A DNA stretch of 43,094 nucleotides from NCBI RefSeq assembly GCF_015476545.1, contig NZ_JADMKV010000037.1, positions 1-43,094 of the forward strand, in the 5' to 3' direction. The notes under the pieces were generated by a model that had not been told where the DNA came from, ran no database searches, and saw only the letters and a list, made by a program, of their open reading frames with translations. Positions within the stretch are counted from its first letter, which is position 1. Each line of letters opens with the position of its first letter. The DNA is from Methylobacter sp. BlB1. GTDB lineage: Bacteria > Pseudomonadota > Gammaproteobacteria > Methylococcales > Methylomonadaceae. The position numbers were made by a program, and so were the translations under genes. Below, piece by piece: positions 7,637 through 16,362 of the stretch.

Positions 7637-8719
7637 ATGAAGCAGGCCGACAAAACTCTGCTGGAGCAGATGGCGATCACTGAATCGGACGCCGAGCGCC
7701 GCAAGTCATTGTTATCGTTCAGCGCGGCCGATGCCGCATGGCTGGCCCGTTGCCGGCCGGTCATCGAGACGAAAATAGATGCCCTGGTAGACGAATTTTA
7801 CGAAATTCAGATCCGCATACCTGAAGTTGCGCAGATGATCGACGGCGCCGATACCTTGGCGCGCCTGCGCGGTATGCAGCGCCGCTATGTCCTCGACCTG
7901 TTCGGCGGCTCGTACGGCCTGGATTATATAAGCGACCGGTTAGGCATAGGGCTGGCCCATAAACGCATCGGCGTCGAACCCAAATTCTATCTTTCGGCCA
8001 TCCACACGCTTAAAGGCCTTTTGGCCAGACTGATAAACGAAGCGCTTCCGGACGCCGGCGCTCGCCAGGCCACGCTGGCGGCGCTCGATAAATTATTGCT
8101 ATTCGATATAACGCTCGTGTTTGAAACTTACATCGGCAGCCTGGTTTCGGAAGTCAAAGCCGAAAAAGACAAATCCCTGACTTACGCGCGGACACTGGAG
8201 ATCAAGGTCATGGAGCGAACGCAGCAACTGGAGAGGTTGGCGCGCACAGATCCGCTCACAGGGTTGTTGAATACGCGCTTTCTTACTGAAACGCTTGAGA
8301 AAACCCTCCATAGAGCCCAGCGCCATTCCGACCCCGTGACGTTCGTGTACTTTGATATTGACGATTTCAAGAAAATCAATGATATCGAAGGTCATCAGCG
8401 CGGTGATGACGTGCTGCGCATGATAGGCGATGTCTTCAGAAAAATATCGCGTGCCGAAGACTGTTGCTTCCGCTATGGCGGCGATGAATTCTGCATCATT
8501 CTGACTAACTGCACCGAATCGCAGGCCAGCGAAATCTATATGCAGCGCTTCAATGACGCTCTCAGGCAATACCGGCAGGATGTCACCTTAAGCATTGGCA
8601 TCTTCCAGACAGGCCCCGATCATTATGATGATCCCGAAACCGTCATCCGCTGCGCCGACCATAGAATGTACGAGGCGAAAAGAGCCTTCAAGTCGGCCCG
8701 GCAGTCATCGGATGCCTGA
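7637..8719 (+). CDS. globin-coupled diguanylate cyclase
   Basis: A 360-residue cytoplasmic sensor that makes cyclic di-GMP from two GTP. Residues 1-165 form a protoglobin-type haem sensor; His108 in GLAHKRIGVEPKFY is the expected proximal haem ligand. A short coiled linker (about 170-205) leads to the GGDEF domain, with intact GGDEF at 281-285 and the inhibitory I-site RAED at 272-275, exactly five residues before it. It should therefore be an active, product-inhibited cyclase responding to oxygen or another haem ligand. No EAL or HD-GYP domain is present. Output could include the filament system at 28-40 kb, but that is speculation. Confidence 0.92.
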   Translation: MKQADKTLLEQMAITESDAERRKSLLSFSAADAAWLARCRPVIETKIDALVDEFYEIQIRIPEVAQMIDGADTLARLRGMQRRYVLDLFGGSYGLDYISDRLGIGLAHKRIGVEPKFYLSAIHTLKGLLARLINEALPDAGARQATLAALDKLLLFDITLVFETYIGSLVSEVKAEKDKSLTYARTLEIKVMERTQQLERLARTDPLTGLLNTRFLTETLEKTLHRAQRHSDPVTFVYFDIDDFKKINDIEGHQRGDDVLRMIGDVFRKISRAEDCCFRYGGDEFCIILTNCTESQASEIYMQRFNDALRQYRQDVTLSIGIFQTGPDHYDDPETVIRCADHRMYEAKRAFKSARQSSDA

Positions 8720-8810
8720 TTCGAAGCCTTGCCGCACGCGTTCGACTGACAGGCCTCAGCGCCGGTTATAAAAGACAAAGTCTGAACAGGAAAATATTGC
8801 CTGACAGCGC

Positions 8811-8841
8811 TATAATGCAGGGATTAAAAAAATCTTAATCC
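8811..8841 (+). promoter_or_regulatory. candidate sbcC promoter -10 with start-site inverted repeat
   Basis: A perfect TATAAT (8811-8816) lies 49 bases before the sbcC ATG. It is followed at the expected transcription start by GGATTAA (8821-8827) and TTAATCC (8835-8841), a 7-bp inverted repeat. No good -35 stands at the right distance. Low to moderate confidence. Confidence 0.4.
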
Positions 8842-8864
8842 TTGCCGGGCAGAGTCGTCAGTGC

Positions 8865-11800
8865 ATGAAAATACTCAATATCCATTTTAAAAATATCAAA
8901 TCATTAGAAGGCGAGAACCGGATCGACTTTGATCAGGCGCCGTTTGATACCGGTGTTTTCGCCATTACCGGCCCTAATGGTTCAGGCAAATCCGCCATTC
9001 TCGACGCGATCACGCTGGCTTTATACGGTGAGACGTTCCGCTTTGAACGCCCGGCCCGGCATGTCATGACCAAGCATACGGCCGACTGTTTTTCCGTGAT
9101 CGAATTTTCGCTGGGCGCTGACCGATACCGGTCAAGCTGGCATGTCGAGCGCGAAGGCGGCCGCCCCGATGCGGAACTGGCGCCGCCGGTCATGACGCTG
9201 ACCCGCCTCGGCGAAAACGAGGAACGGCTGGCCGATACCCCGCATTCGGTCTGTGCCTTGATTACCGAAATCACCGGCATGAATTTCCGCAATTTCACGC
9301 GCTCGATCATGCTGGCGCAAGGCGATTTCGCCGCCTTCCTGAACGCACTCGATACCGAGCGCATGGATATCCTCGAGAAAATCATCAGCAGCGATATCTA
9401 CGCCGATTACCGGAAAAATGTCATTGACAAGGCCGAGAGCGCGCAAAGACAACTGGACCTGTTAAGACAGGATCTGGCGATAGTGCAAATCATGCCGCCT
9501 GAAAAACGGGAAGCGTGCGAGCATGATTTGATCGACTTTAGCGAGCAGTACGCCGAATTGCGCGCCGATCACAACCAATTGAAGCAACAGCAGGCCGCGC
9601 AAAGACGCATAGCGGCGCTGAAAACCGAAATCGCCGATCAGGAAAAACAACTGCAGGATGCCCGAAAACAGGCCGAAAGCCAGCAGGAAAGCCTGGCCAA
9701 ACTGGCCACCGCCCAGGACGCGCTGCTCTTTCAGGACGATGCCACGGCCATTGCCGACAAAAATCAGGCGGTTCAGCAGGACAAAGCCGCGCTGGCCGCC
9801 TACCGCAACGAACTGAAACAGCTGGAGGCCATGTTCGCTGCCTCGAATATCGACAGGAACGCCCCGGTCGATCTGGCCAATAAATCCGTTGCCGAGCAGA
9901 AGGAGGCCATCGACAGCACCAAGGCGCAGATCGAACTGCTCAATATGGATCGGCAGTCGGAAATGGGTTTGCGCCAGGCTTTGGGAGCCCAGATCGAGGA
10001 AAAGAAAGCCGTGCTGGAGACCGTCAATGCATGGCTGGACGAGCATGCCGCCGATGAAGCCTTGCTGTCCGACTTCCCTGAAACCGGGCGTCTGAAAAAG
10101 CTTAGGACAGAGCTGGTCGAGTTAAGGGAAAAACAGAAGTCCTTCGCCAAATGGACCAAGAACACGACCGCTTCGCTGAAAAACAACAAGTCTGCGATCG
10201 AACAGGGCACCAAAAAACAGGCCGAGCTAAAAGACCAGATAAATGAAGAAGAGCAGGAACTGGTATCGCTGGCGGAAGGCCACAATCCGGATGAAATTGA
10301 AGAGCTGCGCCTGGAACAGCAGGAGCGCGTCAAGGCATTCGATGAATTGAACAGCCTTGCGCGCGCGCATCAGAAACTGAATGATGCGGGCTTGGGTTTT
10401 TTCGGCAGCCTGTTGGGTAGAGCGGAGCCGGAATACGATATCGACGCCTTGAACCGCGATCTGGAACAGACCCAACAGGAAATAAGCCGCGAGGAAAATA
10501 TCAAACGCGCATTGGAAGAGTCGGTCGTCCGCGAAGCCCTGCTGAAAAAAATGGAAGCGGACCGGCAGCATCTGGTGGAAGGCAAGCCCTGCCCGTTGTG
10601 CGGATCTTTGACGCACCCGTATGTCAGACGCCCCCCGGCCGTATCCAATTCCCAACAGGCGTTAACCGATCAGCGCGCAAAACTGCAGGTGCTGACGGCG
10701 AAGGTCGGCAGGCTGACGCAGCAAATCAAGGCCGCGCAACGGCAGGTCGAGAAGAGAGAGGCGACCGATAAGCAGTTGGCGCAGATCAAATCGCAATGGA
10801 CGATGTTGTGCAATCGGCTCAATGTCGCCAGCAGCGAACTGGATATCGACAACACCAAGCTGATGAAGCAGCTGCTGCAGGCCGAAATCGATGAACTGAA
10901 AGAAATAGGCACGCTGGCCTCGCGATACCGAAGCAAGCAGGACAGTATCGAAAAGCTGAAATCATCGCTGGCCAAGAACGAAGCCGCGCTCGAACGGCTC
11001 AAGGACGGTACCGAGAAACTGGATGCCGAATGGCAGGGACGTCCGCAGGACCAGATCGACACGGAAGCGGCGCTGATCAAATATCAGCAGGAAGAAAAAG
11101 AGCTGGTCGCCAAAATGACCGAACAGCTGGCCCGGCTCGGAGAAAAACTGCCGGCCAGCGGCAAGGAGGACGCCCTGTTCGACCGGCTCAACAGCCGCCG
11201 CCAGGATTATCAGGGCTATGTCTTCCGTCGCAGATCCTTGACCGAGGAGATGGATTCGCTGGCCGAAAAAGAGGCTGCCGCCCGGGCCAAGATACAGGAA
11301 GACAATGACAAGCTCGAAGTATACGGCCGCCGCCTACAGCAGGAAGAAACCGTCGGCCTGCATCTGGCTTTGATCGAGAAGCAGAAGATGATTGCCGATA
11401 AGGAACGGCAAATCGCGCAACAGGAAGCCGAGCTTGCCGGTCTGCGGCAGGCGCTGCTGCAAAAACTGCAGGGCACGCAGTTCACGAGCCTGCAGGCGCT
11501 TGAGTCCACGCTTGACCTGATGCAGCATCAGCCGGAGCTGGAGCGGCAATTGGCCGCGCTGGAGAAGGACATCGAAACCATGGCGGTACAGCTGGAGCAG
11601 CAGAAAGCCCTGCTGCAGGCCGAGCTGGCCCAGGCAGACATGGCGTTAAGCAGGGAAGAAATAGAGGTTCAATTAAGAAGCCTGGCCGAAAAAATGGACA
11701 TTGCGCAGATGGAAGTACAGCGTCTGGAAAGAACGCTGAAAGAGCAGGCTCAGCAGAAGCAACGGCATGATGCGATTCTGGCTCAGCTCCAGGATCAGGA

Positions 11801-12317
11801 AGCGATCGCCAGCCAATGCCTGGCGGAAGCCCAGCAGATTGCGGCCGAAAGCGGCGTGGAGTTCCGCCGCCGCGTGCAAAGGCAGGTCGCTGAAAAGCTG
11901 TTGGCGCAAACCAATGAAATACTCGAAAAAATCAGCGGCCGCTATTACATCCGGCAGGTGCCCAGCGAACAGGGGCTGGCGCTGGAAATCGAGGATACTT
12001 ATCAGGCCAACGTCCGCCGCCTGCCCCGGACCTTGTCCGGCGGCGAGAGCTTCATCGTGAGCCTGGCGCTGGCCCTGGGACTTTCGGAACTGGCCAACAA
12101 CGGCAGAGCCGTGGATTCGCTGTTCCTGGACGAAGGCTTCGGCAACCTCGATGCGGAAAACCTGTACACGGTCATCAGCACGCTGGAAAGCTTGCATACG
12201 CACGGAAAAGTCGTCGGCGTCATTTCCCATGTCGAAAGTGTGCAGAAACGCTTCAAGGCGCAGCTGCAAGTGGTCAGGAAGCCGAACGGCATGGGCGAAC
12301 TGAGGAAAGCATCTTGA
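8865..12317 (+). CDS. sbcC: SbcC-type SMC/Rad50-like ATPase of the SbcCD nuclease
   Basis: A 1150-residue ATPase that, with SbcD (Mre11-type nuclease), cleaves DNA hairpins and processes blocked ends. Walker A GPNGSGKS is at 36-43, followed by a long coiled coil with a central zinc hook CPLC (Cys576, Cys579). A second coiled coil leads to the ABC signature LSGGES at about 1057-1062 and Walker B LFLDEGFGNLD with Asp1089/Glu1090. All catalytic parts are intact. The usual upstream, often overlapping, sbcD is absent: the previous gene is the cyclase and the gap is 145 bases. SbcD must be encoded elsewhere or be missing. Confidence 0.93.
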   Translation: MKILNIHFKNIKSLEGENRIDFDQAPFDTGVFAITGPNGSGKSAILDAITLALYGETFRFERPARHVMTKHTADCFSVIEFSLGADRYRSSWHVEREGGRPDAELAPPVMTLTRLGENEERLADTPHSVCALITEITGMNFRNFTRSIMLAQGDFAAFLNALDTERMDILEKIISSDIYADYRKNVIDKAESAQRQLDLLRQDLAIVQIMPPEKREACEHDLIDFSEQYAELRADHNQLKQQQAAQRRIAALKTEIADQEKQLQDARKQAESQQESLAKLATAQDALLFQDDATAIADKNQAVQQDKAALAAYRNELKQLEAMFAASNIDRNAPVDLANKSVAEQKEAIDSTKAQIELLNMDRQSEMGLRQALGAQIEEKKAVLETVNAWLDEHAADEALLSDFPETGRLKKLRTELVELREKQKSFAKWTKNTTASLKNNKSAIEQGTKKQAELKDQINEEEQELVSLAEGHNPDEIEELRLEQQERVKAFDELNSLARAHQKLNDAGLGFFGSLLGRAEPEYDIDALNRDLEQTQQEISREENIKRALEESVVREALLKKMEADRQHLVEGKPCPLCGSLTHPYVRRPPAVSNSQQALTDQRAKLQVLTAKVGRLTQQIKAAQRQVEKREATDKQLAQIKSQWTMLCNRLNVASSELDIDNTKLMKQLLQAEIDELKEIGTLASRYRSKQDSIEKLKSSLAKNEAALERLKDGTEKLDAEWQGRPQDQIDTEAALIKYQQEEKELVAKMTEQLARLGEKLPASGKEDALFDRLNSRRQDYQGYVFRRRSLTEEMDSLAEKEAAARAKIQEDNDKLEVYGRRLQQEETVGLHLALIEKQKMIADKERQIAQQEAELAGLRQALLQKLQGTQFTSLQALESTLDLMQHQPELERQLAALEKDIETMAVQLEQQKALLQAELAQADMALSREEIEVQLRSLAEKMDIAQMEVQRLERTLKEQAQQKQRHDAILAQLQDQEAIASQCLAEAQQIAAESGVEFRRRVQRQVAEKLLAQTNEILEKISGRYYIRQVPSEQGLALEIEDTYQANVRRLPRTLSGGESFIVSLALALGLSELANNGRAVDSLFLDEGFGNLDAENLYTVISTLESLHTHGKVVGVISHVESVQKRFKAQLQVVRKPNGMGELRKAS

Positions 12318-12348
12318 TAACAGCCTGCTACGGACTTAAGCCGTAAAA

Positions 12349-12375
12349 GCCCGGCAGGCATCCATCATGCCGGGC
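12349..12375 (+). terminator. hairpin after sbcC
   Basis: GCCCGGCA (12349-12356) pairs perfectly with TGCCGGGC (12368-12375) around an 11-base loop, 32 bases after the sbcC stop. There is no T-run, so termination is possible but not certain; a REP-like element is the alternative. Confidence 0.4.
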
Positions 12376-12591
12376 CGACTCCCATGCCCCGCAGGCAACG
12401 AAAGCATTGCATCGATTAAAAGATGCAGTTAACGCGACGGTTATCTGAATCGGGTTTATCGCACCCGAAGGTGAGTTACTCTCTTTTGCGCCCTGTAGGC
12501 TATTTTCGCCGGAAGCGGCGCTGCTCGTCGCTTCACTCGCCGCCGGCACCCTGCCTGAACAGGAATGCCCGGCTGTATCAAAAAACCGGTT

Positions 12592-12609
12592 AGTCTATAC
12601 TCATAGACT
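12592..12609. promoter_or_regulatory. palindrome upstream of the GYF-AIM24 gene
   Basis: AGTCTAT-ACTC-ATAGACT has perfect 7-bp arms, 36 bases before the start codon at 12645. The position suits an operator or leader hairpin. The binding protein is unknown. Confidence 0.4.
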
Positions 12610-12644
12610 GTTTCTACATTTCATAATTAAGCTAGGCTCCCACA

Positions 12645-13742
12645 ATGAATGAATGGTTTTTTTCTTTTAACAATACAGTCAGCGGCCCCTATACATTGGA
12701 TTATGCAAAAGTTTTCGCCCGTGAACACCAAGGCGCTTATTGCTGGTGTTCGCGTTTTCCCGACTGGATTCCCATTTTCGAAGCGGCTGAAATCAGGCCG
12801 ATGAAGAAAGACGGCGTCACGCCTTTTCCGCCGCCGCCTGCGCATATGATGTCGCCCAAACCGAAGGCATTGCCTGCCGGCGCTCAGCCGGTCAATGCGG
12901 CTAATACGCAACCGGATGTCCAATCTTCCGGCGGTTTTGGCCAACAGGCGGTCACGGACGGTATCGATTATAAAATCTACGGCCATGAAATGCAGTTTGT
13001 GGAAATCGAACTGGACCCGCAAGAGAGCGCAGTCGCCGAGGCCGGTGCGATGATGTACAAAAGCGCGGGAGTAAAAATGGAAACCATTTTCGGTGACGGT
13101 TCGGCCAATCAGCAATCCGGTATTATGGGGCTATTGCTGGGCGCGGGTAAGCGCCTGCTGACTAACGAAAGCCTGTTTGTTACCGTGTTCACGCAAAACG
13201 CACACGACAAAGGTAAGGTAGCGTTCGCAGCGCCTTTTCCAGGCACTATTCTTGCCTTGAATTTGAACGACTACGGCCAAAAACTGATTTGCCAGAAAGA
13301 CAGTTTTTTGGCGGCCGCCAAAGGCGTGCAGATCGGCATTCATTTCCAGCGTCGTATTTTAACTGGCCTGTTTGGCGGTGAAGGTTTTGTCATGCAAAAA
13401 CTGGAAGGTAATGGCTGGGTGTTTGTACATGCCGGCGGCTGCCTGCAAAAAATAGAACTGGCCGCCGGAGAAATGCTGCATGTCGATACCGGGTGTCTGG
13501 CGGCGATGACGGGCAGCATTGATTTTGACATTCAACAGGCCGGCGGCATTAAAACCATGCTGTTTGGCGGCGAAGGCTTGTTTTTTGCCAAGTTAACCGG
13601 TCCCGGCACCGTCTGGCTGCAAAGTCTGCCGTTCTCGCGCCTGGCGGGCAGGATGATGTCATCGGCGCCGCAAGGGGGCGGCAGACAACAAGGCGAAGGC
13701 TCCATTCTGGGAGGACTGGGGAATTTACTCGATGGGGACTGA
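12645..13742 (+). CDS. GYF-like domain fused to AIM24/TIGR00266 family protein
   Basis: A 365-residue soluble protein. Residues 1-50 (MNEWFFSFNNTVSGPYTLDYAKVF, then WCSRFPDWIPIFEA) look like a GYF_2-type adaptor domain. A Pro/Ala/Gln linker (60-105) follows. Residues from about 107 to 345 are an AIM24/TIGR00266 beta-sandwich, recognisable by YGHEMQFVEIELDPQESAVAEAGAMMY, the Gly-rich GLLLGAGKRLLTNESLFVTVF and the final SLPFSRLAGRM. The family's role is unknown (mitochondrial AIM24 affects inner-membrane organisation). The tail is Gly/Gln-rich. The bacterial family often lacks the N-terminal domain, so the fusion is the noteworthy part. Confidence 0.8.
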   Translation: MNEWFFSFNNTVSGPYTLDYAKVFAREHQGAYCWCSRFPDWIPIFEAAEIRPMKKDGVTPFPPPPAHMMSPKPKALPAGAQPVNAANTQPDVQSSGGFGQQAVTDGIDYKIYGHEMQFVEIELDPQESAVAEAGAMMYKSAGVKMETIFGDGSANQQSGIMGLLLGAGKRLLTNESLFVTVFTQNAHDKGKVAFAAPFPGTILALNLNDYGQKLICQKDSFLAAAKGVQIGIHFQRRILTGLFGGEGFVMQKLEGNGWVFVHAGGCLQKIELAAGEMLHVDTGCLAAMTGSIDFDIQQAGGIKTMLFGGEGLFFAKLTGPGTVWLQSLPFSRLAGRMMSSAPQGGGRQQGEGSILGGLGNLLDGD

Positions 13743-13870
13743 TGCGGCCACGTAGAGAGACCGGTCTTTAGCAACGCGCATGCGCAACCTCTTTAACCGT
13801 GCGGATGGGTTTCCGATGCAGGCGCGCGAACGGATTCGCACCGGCATCGAAAAACCCGATTCCAATAACT

Positions 13871-13890
13871 GTCGCGCTGGCGACGTTTTA
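13871..13890 (+). terminator. weak terminator-like hairpin between convergent genes
   Basis: GTCGC-GCTG-GCGAC (13871-13884) is followed by GTTTTA. The short stem and partial T-run lie between the convergent GYF-AIM24 and beta-propeller genes. Weak evidence. Confidence 0.3.
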
Positions 13891-13946
13891 ACTCAGTCGA
13901 TCTGAATTCAGCTTGCCGGGCAACCTGCATTAAGCGGATACAGCGT

Positions 13947-14903
13947 CTAAGGCTTGACCGCAACGCCCCACGGGTAAAGCCCGACCCCTACGGATTTGGT
14001 GACCTTATGGGCTTCCAGATCGATCAGGGAGATGTCATTGCTGACGCCGTTGGTCGTATAAAGCCGTTTCTGGTCCGGCGAGAACGCCAGATTCCAGACC
14101 CGCTGCCCCACCAGCAGATATTTCTCCGGTTCAAGGGTTTGGGCATTAACCACGGCGACCCGGTTGGCCGGTCCCAGGGCCACATAAGCCCACTGCCGCT
14201 TGCTGTCGATCACTACGCCGACCGGCTGAATCTTGTCGTCTGTGACGCCCGTGACGGCGAATTTGATTTGCTTGATGATTTTGCGCGACGCCGCATCGAT
14301 CACTGTGACCGTGCCCGCCATTTCGGAAGTGACCCAGAGCTGCTGGCTGTCGGCGGTAAAGCTCAGCGCGCGGGGCCGGGGATCGACCAGCGTGTTGTCG
14401 ACGACTTGAAGACTTTTCCTGTCGATCCAGTGCACCATGTTGGTGGCTTCCGAAGCGCTGGCGACCCACTTGCCGTCCGGGCTGACGGTAATGCCTTCCG
14501 GTTCGACGCCGACCGGAATTTCCTTGACGGCCTTGCGCTGCCCAATGTCGATGGCCGTCACCCGGCTGTCGTCTTCGTTGGAAACGTAGGCGAACTGGCT
14601 GTCGGGATCGAGCGCAAACGTTTCCGGGTCCTTGCCGGAGGGCAACTGCCCTTCCTCGGCAAAGGTTTCGCTGTTAATGATGCGGATCGTATTGTCATCG
14701 CTGGTGGCAATGTAAAGATGCCGATAATCCTTGCTGATGGCGATGCCGCGCGGACGCTGACCGACACTGACCGTTTTCAGCAGCTTGCCTTCAACCGGAT
14801 CGACGACCGCAAGGGCGTTGTCTTTTTCCAGCGTCACAAAAACCGTTTCGGCATGAGCCATGCCGCCTGCTATCAGCAGGACAGCCGTTATAATATGTTT
14901 CAT
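13947..14903 (-). CDS. periplasmic YVTN beta-propeller, PQQ-catabolism-associated type
   Basis: A 318-residue exported protein: signal peptide 1-18 (cleaved after GMAHA), then about seven YVTN/NHL-like blades, for example ETVFVTLEKDNALAVVD, YLYIATSDDNTIRIIN-type strands and a closing RLYTTNGVSNDISLIDLEAHKV. The arrangement and length match the beta-propeller found with PQQ-dependent alcohol oxidation gene sets. It probably acts in the periplasm as a binding or scaffold protein; no catalytic residues are evident. It is divergent from the histidine kinase gene, with 133 bases between the starts. This supports a shared role in sensing or handling alcohol oxidation, though no dehydrogenase gene is in the window. 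Confidence 0.8.
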   Translation of the reverse strand: MKHIITAVLLIAGGMAHAETVFVTLEKDNALAVVDPVEGKLLKTVSVGQRPRGIAISKDYRHLYIATSDDNTIRIINSETFAEEGQLPSGKDPETFALDPDSQFAYVSNEDDSRVTAIDIGQRKAVKEIPVGVEPEGITVSPDGKWVASASEATNMVHWIDRKSLQVVDNTLVDPRPRALSFTADSQQLWVTSEMAGTVTVIDAASRKIIKQIKFAVTGVTDDKIQPVGVVIDSKRQWAYVALGPANRVAVVNAQTLEPEKYLLVGQRVWNLAFSPDQKRLYTTNGVSNDISLIDLEAHKVTKSVGVGLYPWGVAVKP

Positions 14904-14973
14904 AAATACCCGTACGAAAAAACAGGCAACATATCATTGTTGTCAAGAAGATAAATAACGGCTGCAAAAAAAA

Positions 14974-14991
14974 GAATTTTTCCTATAGGAG
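14974..14991. promoter_or_regulatory. 18-base element with TCCTATAGGA palindrome, copy 1
   Basis: GAATTTTTCCTATAGGAG occurs here, 46 bases upstream of the histidine kinase start, and again exactly at 27956-27973 before the secretion-like locus. Its core TCCTATAGGA (14981-14990) is a perfect palindrome. It could be a binding site for the downstream NarL-type regulator or an unusual promoter -10. The AGGAGG at its end has no start codon at normal distance, so it is not a simple ribosome binding site. Confidence 0.5.
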
Positions 14992-15036
14992 GAGAGGAAT
15001 CTGGATACCATAATTGAAAATTTAGGCGAGCCGAAG

Positions 15037-16362
15037 ATGAGTTTACGCTACCAGATCAACATTAGAATTCTGCTTACCAGTATCGCAATCCTGATTTTAG
15101 GGGGAACCGTGACTGTCTGGCAGGCGCGTGCAGCTGTCAGCAGGGAAATCGATTCGTCGCTCAATCTGGCCGCCCAGCTTATCCAGCTCAATTTCCCGCA
15201 ATCACAAAAGGCGGCGTTTGATGTCGATGCCTGGCTGCCCCGGTTCGTCTCGCTTAAGCAGACCCGCCATCTAAACATTCAATTGAAAAAGCCTGTCGGC
15301 GAGGTGGTCAGCTATACAGCCAAACAGAAAGGCGATGCCGATGCTTATACGCCGCCCCAATGGTTTATCCATCTGGTTTCGGCAGACTACCCGCAACTGG
15401 AGCAACAGCTGACTGCCGCTGACGGCGAACGGATCACGCTGATCATTCAGGCCGACCCGCTGGACGAAATCGTCGAAGTATGGGAGGAAAGCTGCTCATT
15501 TTTCATTTCCCTGCTGGTGATGACATTGATCACGTTTCTGGCCGTCAATCTGGCTTTCAACAAGGCCTTCAAGGCGATAGCCGTCATTGTCGATGCACTG
15601 AAAGCCATCGAACTGGGCCAGTACCAGCAGAAACTGCCTGATTTTTCCATTAAGGAATACGACCGCATTGCCAAGGCCATCAATCACATGACCCACGTGC
15701 TGGACGACACCCAAAAGGAAAACAGAGCCCTGACGCTGCACTCGCTGGAAATCCAGGAAGAGGAGCGCCAGCGTCTGTCGCAGGAATTGCATGACGAACT
15801 GGGGCAATCATTGACAGCGATTAAAGTCATGGCGGTCACGGCGAAAAGCAACAAAGCCGAAACCGAGCGGATTACCGATGCCATTACCGGTATTTGCGAT
15901 CATCTGATCACGGTCGTGCGCTCCATGATGCGCAATCTGCATCCGTTGAGCCTGACCGAACTAGGCTTGAAGGCGACTCTGGAGGACCTGATCAATCAAT
16001 GGGCAACCCGAAATCCCGAATTAAAGCTGAACCTGAGCTGTTCCGATGAAGTTGACGGACTGGAGCAGAAAATTACCATTCAGGCCTTCAGAATCGTGCA
16101 GGAGTGCATCACCAACATCGTCCGTCATGCGCAGGCCGAACAGGCTGTCATATGCCTTGAAATCGTGCCTCAGGCCGCTTCCGGCAGAGAACTGCGCCTG
16201 CAGGTGACCGATAACGGCAAGGGCTACGCGCCGGAACAGGTCAAAATGGGTTTCGGGCTGCTGGGCATGAGAGAAAGAATAAAAAGCCTGGGCGGTGAAT
16301 TCCGCCTGCAAACCCGGCCTCAACAAGGTATGAACATCATCGCAACCATTCCCCTGAAATGA
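15037..16362 (+). CDS. NarL-family membrane sensor histidine kinase
   Basis: A 441-residue sensor. Transmembrane segment 1 at about 10-28, a periplasmic domain to about 148, segment 2 at about 152-174, a HAMP linker (175-228), then a HisKA_3 dimerisation box SQELHDELGQSLTA with phospho-acceptor His252. The C-terminal HATPase has the N box (RIVQECITNIVRHAQA), DNGKGYAP and GFGLLGMRERI. All parts needed for autophosphorylation are present. It overlaps its response regulator by 4 bases (ATGA). The beta-propeller neighbour suggests alcohol or PQQ-enzyme related sensing, in the manner of the ExaD/MoxY-type kinases, but the ligand is unknown. Confidence 0.92.
   Translation: MSLRYQINIRILLTSIAILILGGTVTVWQARAAVSREIDSSLNLAAQLIQLNFPQSQKAAFDVDAWLPRFVSLKQTRHLNIQLKKPVGEVVSYTAKQKGDADAYTPPQWFIHLVSADYPQLEQQLTAADGERITLIIQADPLDEIVEVWEESCSFFISLLVMTLITFLAVNLAFNKAFKAIAVIVDALKAIELGQYQQKLPDFSIKEYDRIAKAINHMTHVLDDTQKENRALTLHSLEIQEEERQRLSQELHDELGQSLTAIKVMAVTAKSNKAETERITDAITGICDHLITVVRSMMRNLHPLSLTELGLKATLEDLINQWATRNPELKLNLSCSDEVDGLEQKITIQAFRIVQECITNIVRHAQAEQAVICLEIVPQAASGRELRLQVTDNGKGYAPEQVKMGFGLLGMRERIKSLGGEFRLQTRPQQGMNIIATIPLK

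Larger units (their letters stand above)
12318..12644. other. intergenic region of 327 bases without a gene
   Basis: I see no convincing gene. It holds the hairpin at 12349-12375 after sbcC, a GC-rich stretch around 12500-12545 with loose inverted repeats, and the palindrome at 12592-12609 just before the next gene. Confidence 0.6.
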
